Shown piece after piece: positions 44,248 through 55,773 of a stretch of DNA of 64,000 nucleotides. This DNA comes from Ananas comosus (taxonomy: Eukaryota; Streptophyta; Magnoliopsida; Poales; Bromeliaceae), in assembly GCF_001540865.1 (NCBI RefSeq), contig NC_033623.1, positions 4,589,833 to 4,653,832 of the forward strand, given 5' to 3'. Numbering within the stretch: position 1 is the stretch's first letter; each line of letters opens with the position of its first letter. Both the position numbers and the translations under genes were made by a program. Below the pieces are notes generated by a model. It searched no databases, was not told the DNA's origin, and was given only the letters and a program-made list of their open reading frames with translations.

Positions 44248-45162
44248 TGTAATAGGCTGAAACTTGATTAGAAGCTAATTGTGATCAAAGTGGAGAAATA
44301 ATGCTATAAATAGAAATTAAAGACTTCTAAACTGAATTAGAAGTTTGAGATCAAGTCATTGGCACACTTTAGAAAGTGCCCACCAACAGGGACTAGTATC
44401 AAGGAAAAACGAAGAGACAAAAGAATTTCAGTGCCATGGTAACTCGAATGCTGATTCTTGTATCCGATTGGGTCGAAATGAACCATATGATGTCAAGATG
44501 AAAAAGAATTGCTTCCAAATTAAACTGGTAGCTTGTGAAAGTCCCTTGGCATGTTTTGGAAGTGTTCATGTTGAAATCGGAGCAAAAACAGAATATTTGG
44601 AATTTTCTGTAAAGAATGGGACTGAGAAATTAGCAGAAAATGCACAGTGTCAGAAAATTATGAAAATTGGCAGAGATGTTAGGAATATTTGTATGAGGCT
44701 AGATTTAAAGTTTCAGATTATTCTGACACCCGTAGAGAGAGAAATTTGATCCGAAAGCTATCGGATAAAGATCGCAGTTCGGTACAGTTCGCAGTGACCA
44801 AACGGGGTCGAAACTGAAATGTTAAAATTTCTTTGGACTTGTTAAGTAAAACCAAACATGCCTGTCAAATTTGAACTCAAATGGACTCTTAGAAGAGCCT
44901 GCGAAAGGTATCTAATCCGTGCGACTAAACGGAATTAAGTCGAGGGGTAATTTGGTAATTACACATGGCTTAGTGGATTTCCACTAAACCTGCCAGCCAG
45001 GAGCCCTCAGCCATCCTTATCCCCCTCTGGTTCCATACGTAGAGAGAGAGAGAGAAGGAGAAAAGAAGGAGAAAGGGAAGAAGAAGAGAAAGGAGAAAGA
45101 GAAGAAGAAAAAGAAAAAAAGGTAAAATTTATATCTCTCCCTCTCACCCCTCTCTCTCTGCT

Positions 45163-45570
45163 ACTAGTAGTAGCAGCAGCTTGGCAGCAGTAGTAGCCCT
45201 TGCTGCTGCTGCAAACAAGAGCAACAGCAAGAGCAGCAGCAGCAGCCCTTGCTGCTGCTGTGAGCAGGAACAGCAGCAACAGCTCTTGCTGCTGCTGCAA
45301 GCTAGAGCAGCAGCAGCAGCAGCAGGCCTTGCTGCTGCTGTGAGCAGGAACAGCAGCAGCAGCAGTAGCTCACAGCAGCAGCAGTAGCATGAGTAGAAAC
45401 AGCAGCAGCAGTAGCACCAGCAGCTGCTGCTGAAGCAGCCAGCAGCAGCAGCTCCTGGATCAGCAGCAGGAGATGCAGCAGTAGCAGCAGCTGCTTAGCA
45501 GCAGCTTAGTAGTGGCAGCAGCAGCAGCTGCAGCAATCAGCAGCAGCAGCTGCAGCTAGTAGCAGCAGCA
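45163..45570. repeat. Alternating CAG and CTG tracts
   Basis: Runs of (CAG)n alternate with CTTGCTGCTGCTG so that neighbouring tracts are inverted complements. The tract sits after a GA-rich leader (45035-45120) inside the plus-sense LTR. Frames rich in Ala, Ser, Gln or Leu crossing it are repeat artefacts. Confidence 0.9.
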
Positions 45571-45684
45571 GGAAAGAAAAGAAAAGAAAGAAAGGAAGAA
45601 AAGAAAGAATACGAATGAATGAGGAAAAGGGAGAAATGGAAAGAAAAGATCGAAACTAAGTTGAATTGTATAGAAAAAGGGTTA

Positions 45685-47028
45685 GATGGAAAACTGACCC
45701 CGGTAATGCACTTTTGCAGGATTGAAGTCCTGACGTGAAATTGACCGCGTACAAACCAAATTGAGGGTAAAACAAACNTACATTTTAAGTGCTCTAAAAT
45801 TCATATAAATCCCATTTAGCATAGAAATGAACTTAAAAATAATTTACAACAAGTAGAAAGAGCATAGGGGTCTCTCCCTGCGCGGGACCGGTCTCTCACT
45901 GCGAGAACGCGCTCGGGAACCGGTCTCGCCTGCCAGGGACCGGTTGCCTCAGAGCTGCCGCAGCACTGCTCACTGGGGGAACCGGTCTCTCCTTCCAGGG
46001 ACCGGTCCCCGAGAGTAAAAACTCTCAGGACTTGTCCAAAACTCTCGAGATCGAACTTTTAGACCGGTATACCATCGACGGCCCTCCACCAAGTGTGGAA
46101 AAGTTCGGAATACATCCAAACACTCGAACCTCGTAATTTGCAAAGGTCCAGTGTGTTACACTTAAAGAAGAGTTAGTTGCTGAAAATTCAAAGTTGAAGC
46201 TGAAAATGAGCACCTGAATTGGTGCTTAGTTTGCGATGCTCCAATGCAGAATTTCAGCATTAGAGACTATTAATGTTGAGGCTGAGAAGGCACCAATTCA
46301 GCAATAAATCGAGATAAGCATGATTCAAGTTGAACTAAGGTTCAATTAATTGTAACAGAGGTATGTTACTTAGGGATTTTATGATGAATTGAGCTAAGAT
46401 AAGCCTAAAGCTGCATTGCTCAGCTTCTAGTTGAGTACTATAAACCTGGCTGGTGCCTTGTATCTATGTTCATACCTAGAGAAGATTAGTAAAGAAGAGA
46501 CGTAATACTGAGAGTGGCAGCATGAGGAATAGATTTAAGCTTAATGTTGAAATCAGCATTAAGCTGGTAAAAAGGTGTATGTTGATAATGGATACACACA
46601 AGCAAATTGGAATTGAAATGCTAACTTAAAAAATATAAGAATATGACACCAATATAATCTCTTTTATTCTTATGTAAATGAAAGTTACATATGCTCGAAA
46701 GTCTGAATTTACTTTCCGACAGGTCGACGACGCGCTAGTTACGGTAGAGGCCGTTCTAGTTCTATTTACACCGAGACGTGCAAGATTGTTCTTGACACAG
46801 TTCGAGACGTGGATTCTAGTTATTGACACCACTACAGGTGGGTGGTGCTATCCGAAGTCTTTGAATCACCTTTTATGTCTATGTTATTCGTTGAGCATAT
46901 TTGTAATTATTTAGTCATGCATTATAGGGTANATGGAAAACTGACCCCGGTAATGCACTTTTGCAGGATTGAAGTCCTGACGTGAAATTGACCGCGTACA
47001 AACCAAATTGAGGGTAAAACAAACTCGT
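45685..47028. repeat. Duplicated 93-bp segment bounding an N-delimited block
   Basis: ATGGAAAACTGACCCCGGTA through GAGGGTAAAACAAAC occurs at 45685-45777 and again at 46933-47025. Between them lie N (45778), 1153 bases of other LTR sequence (ACCGGT palindromes at 45885-46012, homology to 54580-54660), and N (46932). The exact repeat of the flank on both sides indicates a foreign filler placed in a gap. Confidence 0.85.
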
Positions 47029-47217
47029 TAGCGAAGTCGGTTCGGCATTCCGACGAACCTACGCAAAGATATCGCCGAAAAGACGTTTTCGGCATCAATT
47101 GGCACGAGCGCGGGTTTCGGTTCTCGGGAAAGTGCGGAAAGTGAATTTCTCACGTTCAGGTATCAGATAAAGGTAAGTTGAGTTCATATTTAATTATAAT
47201 TAAGTTGACTACCTTAA

Positions 47218-47653
47218 TGTCACGCCCCGGGATCCAGCGGAAGCCCGCCCGGCACGTGCCCAGACCCGCCATGCGTCTAAAACGCATAAGGCGTCTAACA
47301 ACAACAATAATAAAAGCAATAATAAAAGACATCTAGGAGTATCAGAGCATAAAGAATGTCTAAATGCTACAACAAGGAATAAGGATGAAACTATAAATCC
47401 ACTAAGTAAAACATAAAGTAAATACAATAGGAATCCCATAACAAGTACTAAAAGTAGATACACAGGTGGTCTCTATACATTGGTACAAAAATCTCTCACT
47501 CTCTCAACTACAAAAGGAAGAGTAAACCACCTAGGCAAAGTACCGCTCCTCGCTAGCTAGCTAAGCGATCCCCTTGCCGCGATCCCGTGCCTCCGCCGGT
47601 GCCGAAGGCTCTGAAAGTAAACCATAAAACAGGGGCGTGAGAACTATTAAAAA
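47218..47653 (-). mobile_element. LTR terminus of the element C family, cut at an N
   Basis: TGTCACGCCCCGGGATCCAG starts a stretch closely matching 50518-50950 (GAAGCCCGCCCGGC, AAGGCGTCTA, ATACATTGG.ACAAAAATCTC). It stops at N 47654. It is a separate copy of the element C LTR family inserted in, or misjoined with, the plus-sense LTR. The left flank is CTTAA; the right end is missing. Confidence 0.75.
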
Positions 47654-48404
47654 NTTATCTTTACTGGACCAGGAGGTGAGTCTCCCCCAGTTGACGGTCC
47701 CGTCGGGTGCAGGTGCGTCTCCCCGATATTTGGGATAGCGTCAATGAGTTATTGTTAACCAGAGGGTTAACCAAAAGATTGGGTAAAGTTAATGAAAAGC
47801 ATGCATGCATATTTTCAGTTTTCATATACTACTTCCTTCAACTTTGTACAGGCATTGTAGTGGTTACATATTATAGTTGGTTACTATCTCAGTTTACTTT
47901 TCTTGCCTACATATGCCTGAGTAGACCTAGTGGGTGAGTCGGCGAGGTCGGCAGCCGAACCCACTGGGAACTTTCTTGTAGTTCTCACACCACTAACCAT
48001 ACAGGTTCCAGTGCGAGCGTTGTGGCCGAGGATCGAGGCAAGAGCCAGCAGCCTAGCTAGTGGACACCCGAGTACTAGTGGTATACCATTTTGGGTTCGT
48101 GTATCATCTATTTTGATGTACGGAGACATATAAATGAATGTATTGAAAGACATGTAATAACTAAATGTTTTAGTTATGTAAAGTTTTAAATTACAATGGA
48201 TTTCATTTAGTTAGACTTACTATCACTTGTGTTGTTGCTTGTCTTCGTGCAAGCCATGTATATTGAAATGTATCCTGGGAATTGTTTATTTCTTTATACA
48301 TGTATTCGTTGTTGTTGAGCCTTGGGCGAACAGAGAAGGTGCTGTTCGTTCGGCGTCTGTGTACGGGTCCGGATCGACCAAATTGGCGATAGTGGAACGT
48401 GACA

Positions 48405-50257
48405 ACCTCAGTCTGCCCAGGTTCTCTAAAAGTAACCGTGCGATTCTTGCAATCAATTGTGGCATAATACTTGGTCAACCAATCCATGCCCAAGACCACA
48501 TCAAATTTCCCAAGCTTGCGCAAGGCTAGCAAATCTACAGACATGATCCAATCTCCTACCCGAACAGGGCAACTGGGGCTATACTCTCTAATATCCAAAG
48601 TGTGGTCGGGTACAACAACATATCCCGGATGCAACAAAGAAACCAATGGAATGCCATGCAACTCGGCAAACAGCAGATCTATGAATGAATGTGATGCACC
48701 GGTATCAAATAAAGCACGAACTCTAATGCCATCAAGTAAAATGATACCTGCGACCACATCCTCGACTGCTGCCGCCTCCTCAGTCTGAGCGGCATACAAA
48801 CGCCCACTCGGGGCCTGACGGGATACCTCGCTCTGTCGCTGGACGGGTGGCCGCCCAGGCTGGTACTGTGCCGATGGAGTCCCGTGGCTGGCGGCTGGTA
48901 GAGCCGGTGCCGATGCAGTAGACGGTGCCGGTGACGAACCCCTCGGGCACTTGGTCCGAAAGTGGCCCTCCTGGCCACACAAGAAGCACCTCCCTCCCCG
49001 CTGAGGACACTGCGGTGGAACGTGGGGACCATCACAGATCACACACTGGGGAGGTCGGCGTCAATCAGATCCTCCTCGATGCGCCGCTGAGCTGCGTCCT
49101 CGCTGCTGACTCCTCGGATGCTTCGGCGGCCTCCTAGAGTGAGTCTGACCCGCACCCTCAGCCGCAGGTCTCTTGGCCTTACCATTATCCTTAGCCTCTC
49201 GCTGCTCCTAGACATCCGCCGCGCCGCTCTCCACAATGAGCGCGCGATCCACCACCTCTCGGTAGGTTTGGAGGTTAGAGGTTTGCACAAACCGGAAGAT
49301 AGACGGTCGCAACCCTCGCTCGAAGATGCGGGCCTTATCCTCGTCGTCCCGCACGACGAAAGGCACGCAGTGCAGAAGCCGAGAAAACTCCCTCTCGTAC
49401 TCGGCTACAGTCCTGTCACCCTAGCGCCAGCTGCGCAAATCCTGCTACATCTTCCTCTTGACGCTGGTCGGGAAGTAGTGCGCCAAAAGAAGCTCCTTGA
49501 ACCTCGTCCAAGTGATAGCTGCCAAGTCAGTGCTGGGGTGCTCCTGGAGATCCAACCACCAGCGGTAGGCCTCGCCGTCCAAGTGGTGAGTGGCGAGCTA
49601 AACTCGATCCCTCTCCTCCACGAAGGTGTCGCGGAAGAGCTTTTCCATATGCATCAACCACTTCTCAACGATCCAGTGGTCGACCATCCCGCCGTTGAAA
49701 ACTCGGGGACTGCACCTCCTGAACTCATTGAGGCGCTCCATCAGTCTGTCTCGCTCCGCACCCTCAACCAAGGTAGGAAATGTAGCTCCCACCGGGGGCC
49801 TCTGAATAGGTGGTGCCACCAAAACCTCCTCCTTGGGTGCGGCCACAGGCGCCGCACGTGAAGAACTGGGCGCGGGGGACGGCGCTCTCGGTGCGACGTC
49901 CACAACGGGTGCTAGAGGTGTGGGGCCCTGCGTCTCCCTAGAAGCTGCTACCTGCTGCAGGAGTAAGTCCTCCAGGCGCTTCATCCGGGCCTCCTGTCGG
50001 CGCGCCGCCTCAGTCTGCTGTCGGGCCGCCTCCACCTGCTGAGTGACTAAATCGATGAGGGCCGCAAGCTGGCCTCTCAACTCACGGATCTCGCCAGATC
50101 CGGAGGTAGCGGAGGTCTCGACCTCCTCAAAGTTCGCCGCATTGTCCGCCCCGGCAGATTGGGAGCGAGTATCGGCATCATCACTACAAAACATAAAAGC
50201 GCAAGTTAGTAAAACCCACGCTATCGCATCCCCGCTCAAAGACAATACCCAAATCAT
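48405..50257 (-). pseudogene. gag-protease of element C
   Basis: The minus frame from 50257 down to 49598 encodes the Gag N-terminus (IRELRGQLAALIDLVTQQVE, a helical, Gln/Glu-rich part; then VFNGGMVDHWIVEKWLMHME, the capsid start). Capsid sequence continues to about 49200 with stops at five places (near 49598, 49450, 49425, 49210 and 49065). Two zinc knuckles stand in a row: CDGPHVPPQC region and CFLCGQEGHFRTKC (CX2CX4HX4C), at about 49040-48950. Protease follows in the open stretch 49042-48405: VRALFDTGASHSFIDLLFAE and VVLGMDWLTKYYATIDCKNR. It breaks at the LTR inserted at 48404. The pieces 44247 and 48405 are two halves of one protease-RT linker. Confidence 0.88.
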
Positions 50258-50496
50258 GCGAAAGTAAGGAAGTATTCTTCACCACTAACTCCTGATGTTA
50301 CGTTGTCGGCCGCTAACGTAACCCTCCGCGAAGTTAGGAGTTATACACTTCAATTTAACTCCACTTTCTAGAGTTATCCAAGATACCCAATCAAGATACT
50401 TTCGCTTACAAGTCGATTAGATCTCGTCTCTCACGAGCCTATTTCCTATAGTCCAACCGGCCTAAGGTTTGCTAGGTCCCCTAAGACTCAACCCTA
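50258..50496 (-). other. Leader of element C between primer site and gag
   Basis: About 240 bases of noncoding sequence in the 5' leader of the minus-strand element. No gene is seen. Confidence 0.6.
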
Positions 50497-50509
50497 GGCT
50501 CTGATACCA
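50497..50509 (-). other. Primer binding site of element C, tRNA-Met
   Basis: The plus strand reads GGCTCTGATACCA, the complement of TGGTATCAGAGCC, 8 bases from the LTR terminus at 50518. This fixes 50518-55773 as the 5' LTR of a minus-strand element. Confidence 0.9.
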
Positions 50510-50517
50510 AATTAATC

Positions 50518-53500
50518 TGTCACGCCTCGGGACCCAGCAGAAGCCCGCCCGGCGCGTGCCCAGACTCGCTATACGTCTAAAACATATAAGGCGTCTAGAA
50601 ACAACGATGAATGAAGCAATAATAAAAGGCATCTTGGAGTATCAAAATATAATAAATGACTAAGTTCTACATCAAGGAAATAAGGACAAAATTGAAATCC
50701 GCTAATAAAAGCATAAAGTAGTACAAAGAAAATCCCAAATATAAGTGCTCAAGGTAAATACATAGGTGGTCTCTACACATGGATACAAAATCTCTCACTC
50801 TCTCAACTAGAAAAAGAAAGAGTAAACCACCTAGGCAAAGAACCGCTCATTGTTAGCTAGCTATGAGATCCCCTTGCCACGATCCCGTGCCTCCGCTGGT
50901 GCAGAAGGCTCTGAAAGGAAACCAGAAAATAGGGGCGTGAGAACTATTAAAAATAGTTTCCAGTAGGCAATTACTGACTTCAGTGAACTGCGCCATAAGG
51001 CCCGAAAGCTACAAAAAGATGTCAGTGACTAACAATATAGTAAAGCGAAAGGTAAGTAAAATGTGACTTACTATAACATAAAGTCTCTACTTAGCATGAT
51101 TTGTATAAGTAATAAAGCAACTATATCATGAATGTACATGGATGTGTATGACATGCATAAGCATAGAAATGCAACCAATCCGATGTCCTCAATGCAAAAA
51201 TAGTAAAGATGTCACTATTTACTATTCTAGTTCAAGTCCACTTTAATAGTTTTAAAGTTCACATAGCATGTTCTGTCACTAAGTCCCAATCATGTAAGAC
51301 CCACCCGAAGGTTGTCTGGCCTGCGCCGTGCCTAGTGGCCCCGTGGTAGTCAACATCCCCACTCTAGGAATGAGCCTCCCCCGCGGCAATCCATTTCGGC
51401 GCCCAATCCCGCACGGGCGAGCATATGTCGCGATGGCTATCTCCGGAGTGCCGGCTTGTAAGGAGCGACTGTAACACACTGGACCTTTGCAAATTGCGAG
51501 GTTCGAGTGTTTGGATGTATTTCGAGCTTTTCCACACTTTGTGGAGGGTTGTAGAATGTTTTCCGACCTAAAAAGTTCGAAAACTGGAATTCTGGACAAG
51601 TCCTGAGAGTTTTGACTCTCGGGGACCGGTCCCTGGAAGGAGAGACCGATCCCCCAGTGAACAGTGTTGCGGCAGCCCTGAGGCAACCGGTCCCTGGCGG
51701 GCGAGACCGGTCCCCGAGCGCGCCTTCGCAGAGAGAGACCGGTCCCACGCAGGGAGAGACCGGTTCCCGAACGATGGTTTTTCGGGTTCGCAGCGAGAGA
51801 CCGGTCCCTGCTGGGGAGAGACCGGTCCCTCTGGGCGAAAACTGCCCAGACCGGGCTGATGCAATATTGGATTTTTGAGGGGCCTCTTGGGATTTTGTTA
51901 CAATAGAGGGTCTATATGACCCCTCCACCCTCTCTTCTCCTCATTTCTCTTCTCTCAACTCTCTCCACACCCTTGGTAGAGGAGAAGAAGAAGAAGGAGA
52001 AGGAGAAGAAGGAAGGAAGAAGAAGAAGATTGAGAGCTATTAGTGGACTTGGAGCATCTTCCTCACCCTCTCTTCTTCCTTGGTGCTTGGAGCTTGGACT
52101 TGGAGCTTGCAAGAGTGAAGATTTTCACCCATTGAGCTTGGATTGAAGCTTCTTTGAGGTTGGTAGCCCTTTCTCTCCATCTAGACTTTGGATTTGAGAT
52201 TTTTCTTGTGATGAAACCCTAGAATGGGAGTTAGGGTTTGATTTTGGGCTTTTTGAATCTAGGGCTTTTGGGGTTAAATTGATTGGTTTAGAACCTTCCT
52301 TGGGCTTGGATTGGAAGGGTTCTAGCTCTCTTTTGGAGCTTTGGAAGAGATTTCTTCTCTTGAGGTGAGTTTTGGCCCTTTTTGCTTCTAGGTTAATGTT
52401 TGATCTTATGGTTGGTCGTAATGCCCTCGTATCTCTTCGCTGATTACTTTTAGGGTATTTTGAGACTCGGGGACAACTTGGTTCGGCGAGACGAGACCCT
52501 ACGCGACGGTTCGGTGGGTTTGACCTAGCCACACAATGAGAAATTCTCATTTGTGCTTAATTAAGTGTTGTTAAATGAAAAAGCATGCATATTCTTGTTA
52601 TATGTATTTATTGTGAATTTTAGAATGCTTAAAAGGCCTATGTTATATATGATGAAATTTTGGACCTCTATGTAGTAGAGAGTAGCTTGGTAGGCCTATA
52701 GTTGCATTTAGCATTCTATATGAGACGTGGTTTCATGCTCCTATAGTGTAAATGAGATTGGATTCATGCATTTAAACCTAAGTTTATTGAGACATGAAAG
52801 TTGACAAGATTGCCCTTTAGAAGGTATGTGAACTGGAGAGCTAATGTCATCAAGCGGCATTGAGCTCGGGACATGTGTGAACCTAGTGGATAGGGCCATT
52901 GAGGGATTTGGAAAACATGTTGAACATTAAATTGCCTAAGTGTCATTAAGGGGCACTAGGCGTAGCAAATGTTGAAACTTCACATTGTGACTTGAACTAG
53001 ATCTTCGGGATGCTAGTGACTATACCATGTTAGAGACATGAGGATTGGATACTTGAGACTTGGACTATGCTTGCTTGCCATTTGTGCTCATTCGCACATG
53101 CTTGTGAGGGTCGCTCCCTACAAGCCGGCACTCCGGAGTTAGCCTACGCGACTTATGTTCGCTCGTGCGGTATTGAGAAGCCTACGGGGTCGAGTGGGAC
53201 AGACACATTCCAAGAGTAGGGATGTTGGGCTACCACAGGCACTTAGGCGGCACAAGCTGGACTACCTTTGGTAGGTCCTTAATTGGAAATGGAAATCGAC
53301 ACGGTGTTGAGAATGAACAATCACTACTAGATAGGATTAGTAGTTGGATTACTTGGACACGCTTATGATATAGCATTGGTACATTTAGTATACTTGCCGG
53401 TTTCATTATTGCATCGTAGTATACTCGATTGTTTGGATAGAGTTTACCCTTATGCATTGACATATTGCATCGTGAGGTTTACTTGTTTATTATGTTGAGA

Positions 53501-55773
53501 CATGTTAGTATGCATCGGATATATTACTTTATGACAGCGTAGATGTACATCACCATGACATCATGCTTATTGGAGACATAGTAGTATAGCATTTCATTCA
53601 TGCTTTCTTTCAGCAGTTTTCATATTCGCTATTTATTGTATATTACTACATGTCGTTATTTACCCTTTTCTTTTGGGGCCTAGTGGTGCATTGAGCTGAG
53701 GTCAGTAATTGCCCACTGGGAACTATAAATTATAGTTCTCACGCCCTCTTTTTCTCGATGTTTTTCAGAGCCTTTCACTCAGGGTGAGGCCCGGGACCGC
53801 GGGAAGGGAGTTGCTTCGAGCTAGCTTCCTTCGAGGACGACTTGCTAGGTGGTCTACCTCTCGTTGTACTTTATTTTGGAGAGGTTGAGAGTTTTACCAG
53901 TGTACTAGAGACCACCATTTTTGTATTAGAGGCTGATACTGTATAGCTTATGTTTATTTTTATGTGTTAGTTATGTTCTATTACTGTTAGTATAGATGTT
54001 AGAACTTTACTCGCTCTGATATCATTGGTTGCTTGTTATTTCACTTCTGTTATTTGTTCCATCTCTTGCTTTTACTTCCGCTTTTTTTGTAGACGCCTTA
54101 TATGTGTAGACATATGGCAGGTCTGGGCACGCTACCGGGAGGGCCTCCGCCGGTCCCGGGGCGTGACAGCGACCCTCACAAGCATGTGTGAATGAGCACA
54201 AATGGCAAGCAAGCAATGATCTGTCTCAAGTACCAGTCCTCATGTCTAAAAACATGAAATATGGAATATATCGAATATCTCAATGGCCTATCTCTATGTC
54301 ATCATGTCTCTAATATGGAATATAGCAAATGTACAATGGCCTATCATCATGTCTCTAAGTTGCAGTTTCATAGTTTTCTAGTTTCAAGTGCCCCTTGATG
54401 ACACTTTGTTCTCTATGTCAAAGCATGATAGATATGTTCCCAAGTACATATTCCTAACCATTATCCTCAAAGGAGGCATGTTCTCAACATGCAAAAATAA
54501 GCAATTTTCCGTATGCATGCATTCTACTCATGTAGCTCTACTATGTAGAGAAATTTTCATAACACACAAGGCATACATTTTAAGTGTTCTAAAATTCATA
54601 TAAATTTCATTTAGCATAAAGATGCATGTAAAACTATTTTACAACAAGTGTAAAGGGAATAGGGGCCATTTTTTCCCATTTCCACAAAGCCAAACCCACC
54701 AAAATCGACTTCTTCGTTTCGCTGAACGAAGGTATCCACAAGCTCCCTAGTACCCTAGAAACATCAAAAATAGGGTCACCTAAACAAAACAAAGAGCAAA
54801 TAGCTCAATCATTAAGCTTCTCAAGTTAGGGTTGGAGAAAACTTACCGATTGCGAAGGAGGCTCTCTCGATCTCCAAATGGGAGTTAGAGTCCTTCCAAT
54901 CTAACCTAAACAAAGGTTCTAAACCCATCAATTTGATACAAAAGCCCTCAAAACGAAAATCCCCAAATCTAACCCTAAAATGCCAAATCTAGGGTTTGAT
55001 CTAGTAGAATCCAACAAAATCCGAATCTAGAGGAGAGAAATTGCTACTAACCTCTTAGAAGCTCCAAACCAAGCTCCAAAGTCCTCTAGGGTTGAAGGTT
55101 GATCTCCAAAGAAGCTCCAACCAAGATCTCAAGCTTCTCCAATGGTGGCAAACCCACANTTACTCAAGCTCCCAAAATCAAGCTCCAACTTCATCCATGG
55201 AGGAAAAGCACAAAGAGGAGAAAGAGAGGGATTAATCCACCAAAATCTAAGCTAGAAGGAGATTAAAACCAAAGAAAAGCAAAGAGAAGCTCCCCTTACC
55301 TTACTCCCTGCAGTGGCAAGCTCAAAGAAGGGCCCTAGGGGCGTGGGTGCTGTTATAGTGTTGCTACAATAGTAAAAACACCCCAACAAAACAATCTGCT
55401 AAAAAACTGGCCCCTTGTACCGGTACACGGGCCCTTGTACCGGTACAAGCCCTACGAAACATCACAACCCGAGGATCGGGTTGCGGGGTTCTGCGGCCTT
55501 GTACCGGTCCAAGCCCTATGGCTGTACCGGTACAACCATTAACCTTGTACCGGTACAGCCACAGCCTTGTACCGGTACAAGCCCTACTGAGGGCTACCCG
55601 AGAGCTTACGAACTTTCAATTTTTTTGGATTTTGGTTCACAGCTTAAACCACAATTCTCGGGATACGTGCCATAGGTCGGAATACAGTCAGCGACCCTCC
55701 AGAAAATCTGGAAGAGCTCAGGACACATCCAAACACTCGAACCTTGCAATTTGCAAAGGTCCAGTGCGTTACA
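50518..55773 (-). mobile_element. 5' LTR of gypsy element C, split by a solo LTR
   Basis: Termini are TGTCACGCCTCGG (50518) and TGCGTTACA (55773). Without the insert 51470-54168 and one GCGAC copy it is about 2.55 kb. The rightmost 610 bases match the truncated 3' LTR at 40537-41149 at about 95% by eye. U3 has TTGTACCGGTACAAG palindromes at 55422-55588. An N at 55159 marks an uncertain join between 54580-55158 and the U3 part. The 5-bp flank at the right is GCAGT; its partner is lost with the left end of the element. Confidence 0.85.
51470..54168 (+). mobile_element. Solo LTR with target duplication GCGAC, 2699 bp
   Basis: TGTAACACACTGG starts at 51470 and CGGGGCGTGACA ends at 54168; GCGAC lies at 51465-51469 and 54169-54173. 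It has no N and no internal domain, so it is a clean solo LTR and a good reference for the family. In order: eight or more ACCGGT palindromes (51620-51832), a TATATGACCCC initiator-like site (51911), a CT/GA-rich leader (51920-52040), possible splice donors (GAGGTGAG near 52360), an AT-rich middle and a conserved CACTGGGAACTATA block near 53714. It is antisense to the LTR it sits in. Confidence 0.95.

Larger units (their letters stand above)
44248..48404 (+). mobile_element. LTR inserted in element C, itself interrupted and misassembled
   Basis: The start TGTAATAGGC (44248) and end GGAACGTGACA (48404) bound plus-sense LTR sequence. On the element C sides the protease region stops at 48405 and resumes at 44247, so the block is an insertion; flanks CACTC and ACCTC are similar but not equal as a target duplication. 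Inside are a CAG/CTG tract (45163-45570), an N-bounded block (45778-46932), another LTR end (47218-47653) and sense-3' LTR sequence (47655-48404). A 134-codon frame at 44345-44749 has no recognisable domain. Its true length is uncertain because of three Ns. Confidence 0.7.

Noticed and set aside
44345..44749. 134-codon plus-strand frame
   Set aside because: It lies in U3-like LTR sequence whose relative at 5039-5357 does not keep the frame.
45007..45387. Ala/Ser/Gln/Leu-rich frames
   Set aside because: They are translations of the CAG/CTG tract.
51279..51928. Minus-strand frames rich in RDRSPR/GTGLS repeats
   Set aside because: They are produced by the repeated ACCGGT palindromes, as are the similar frames at 59978-60415 and 36979-37242.
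47218..55773. 47218-47653 as the proper 3' LTR of element C
   Set aside because: The integrase end and polypurine tract lie at 41150, next to 40484-41149, so that is the 3' LTR. 47218-47653 is another family copy within the nested LTR.
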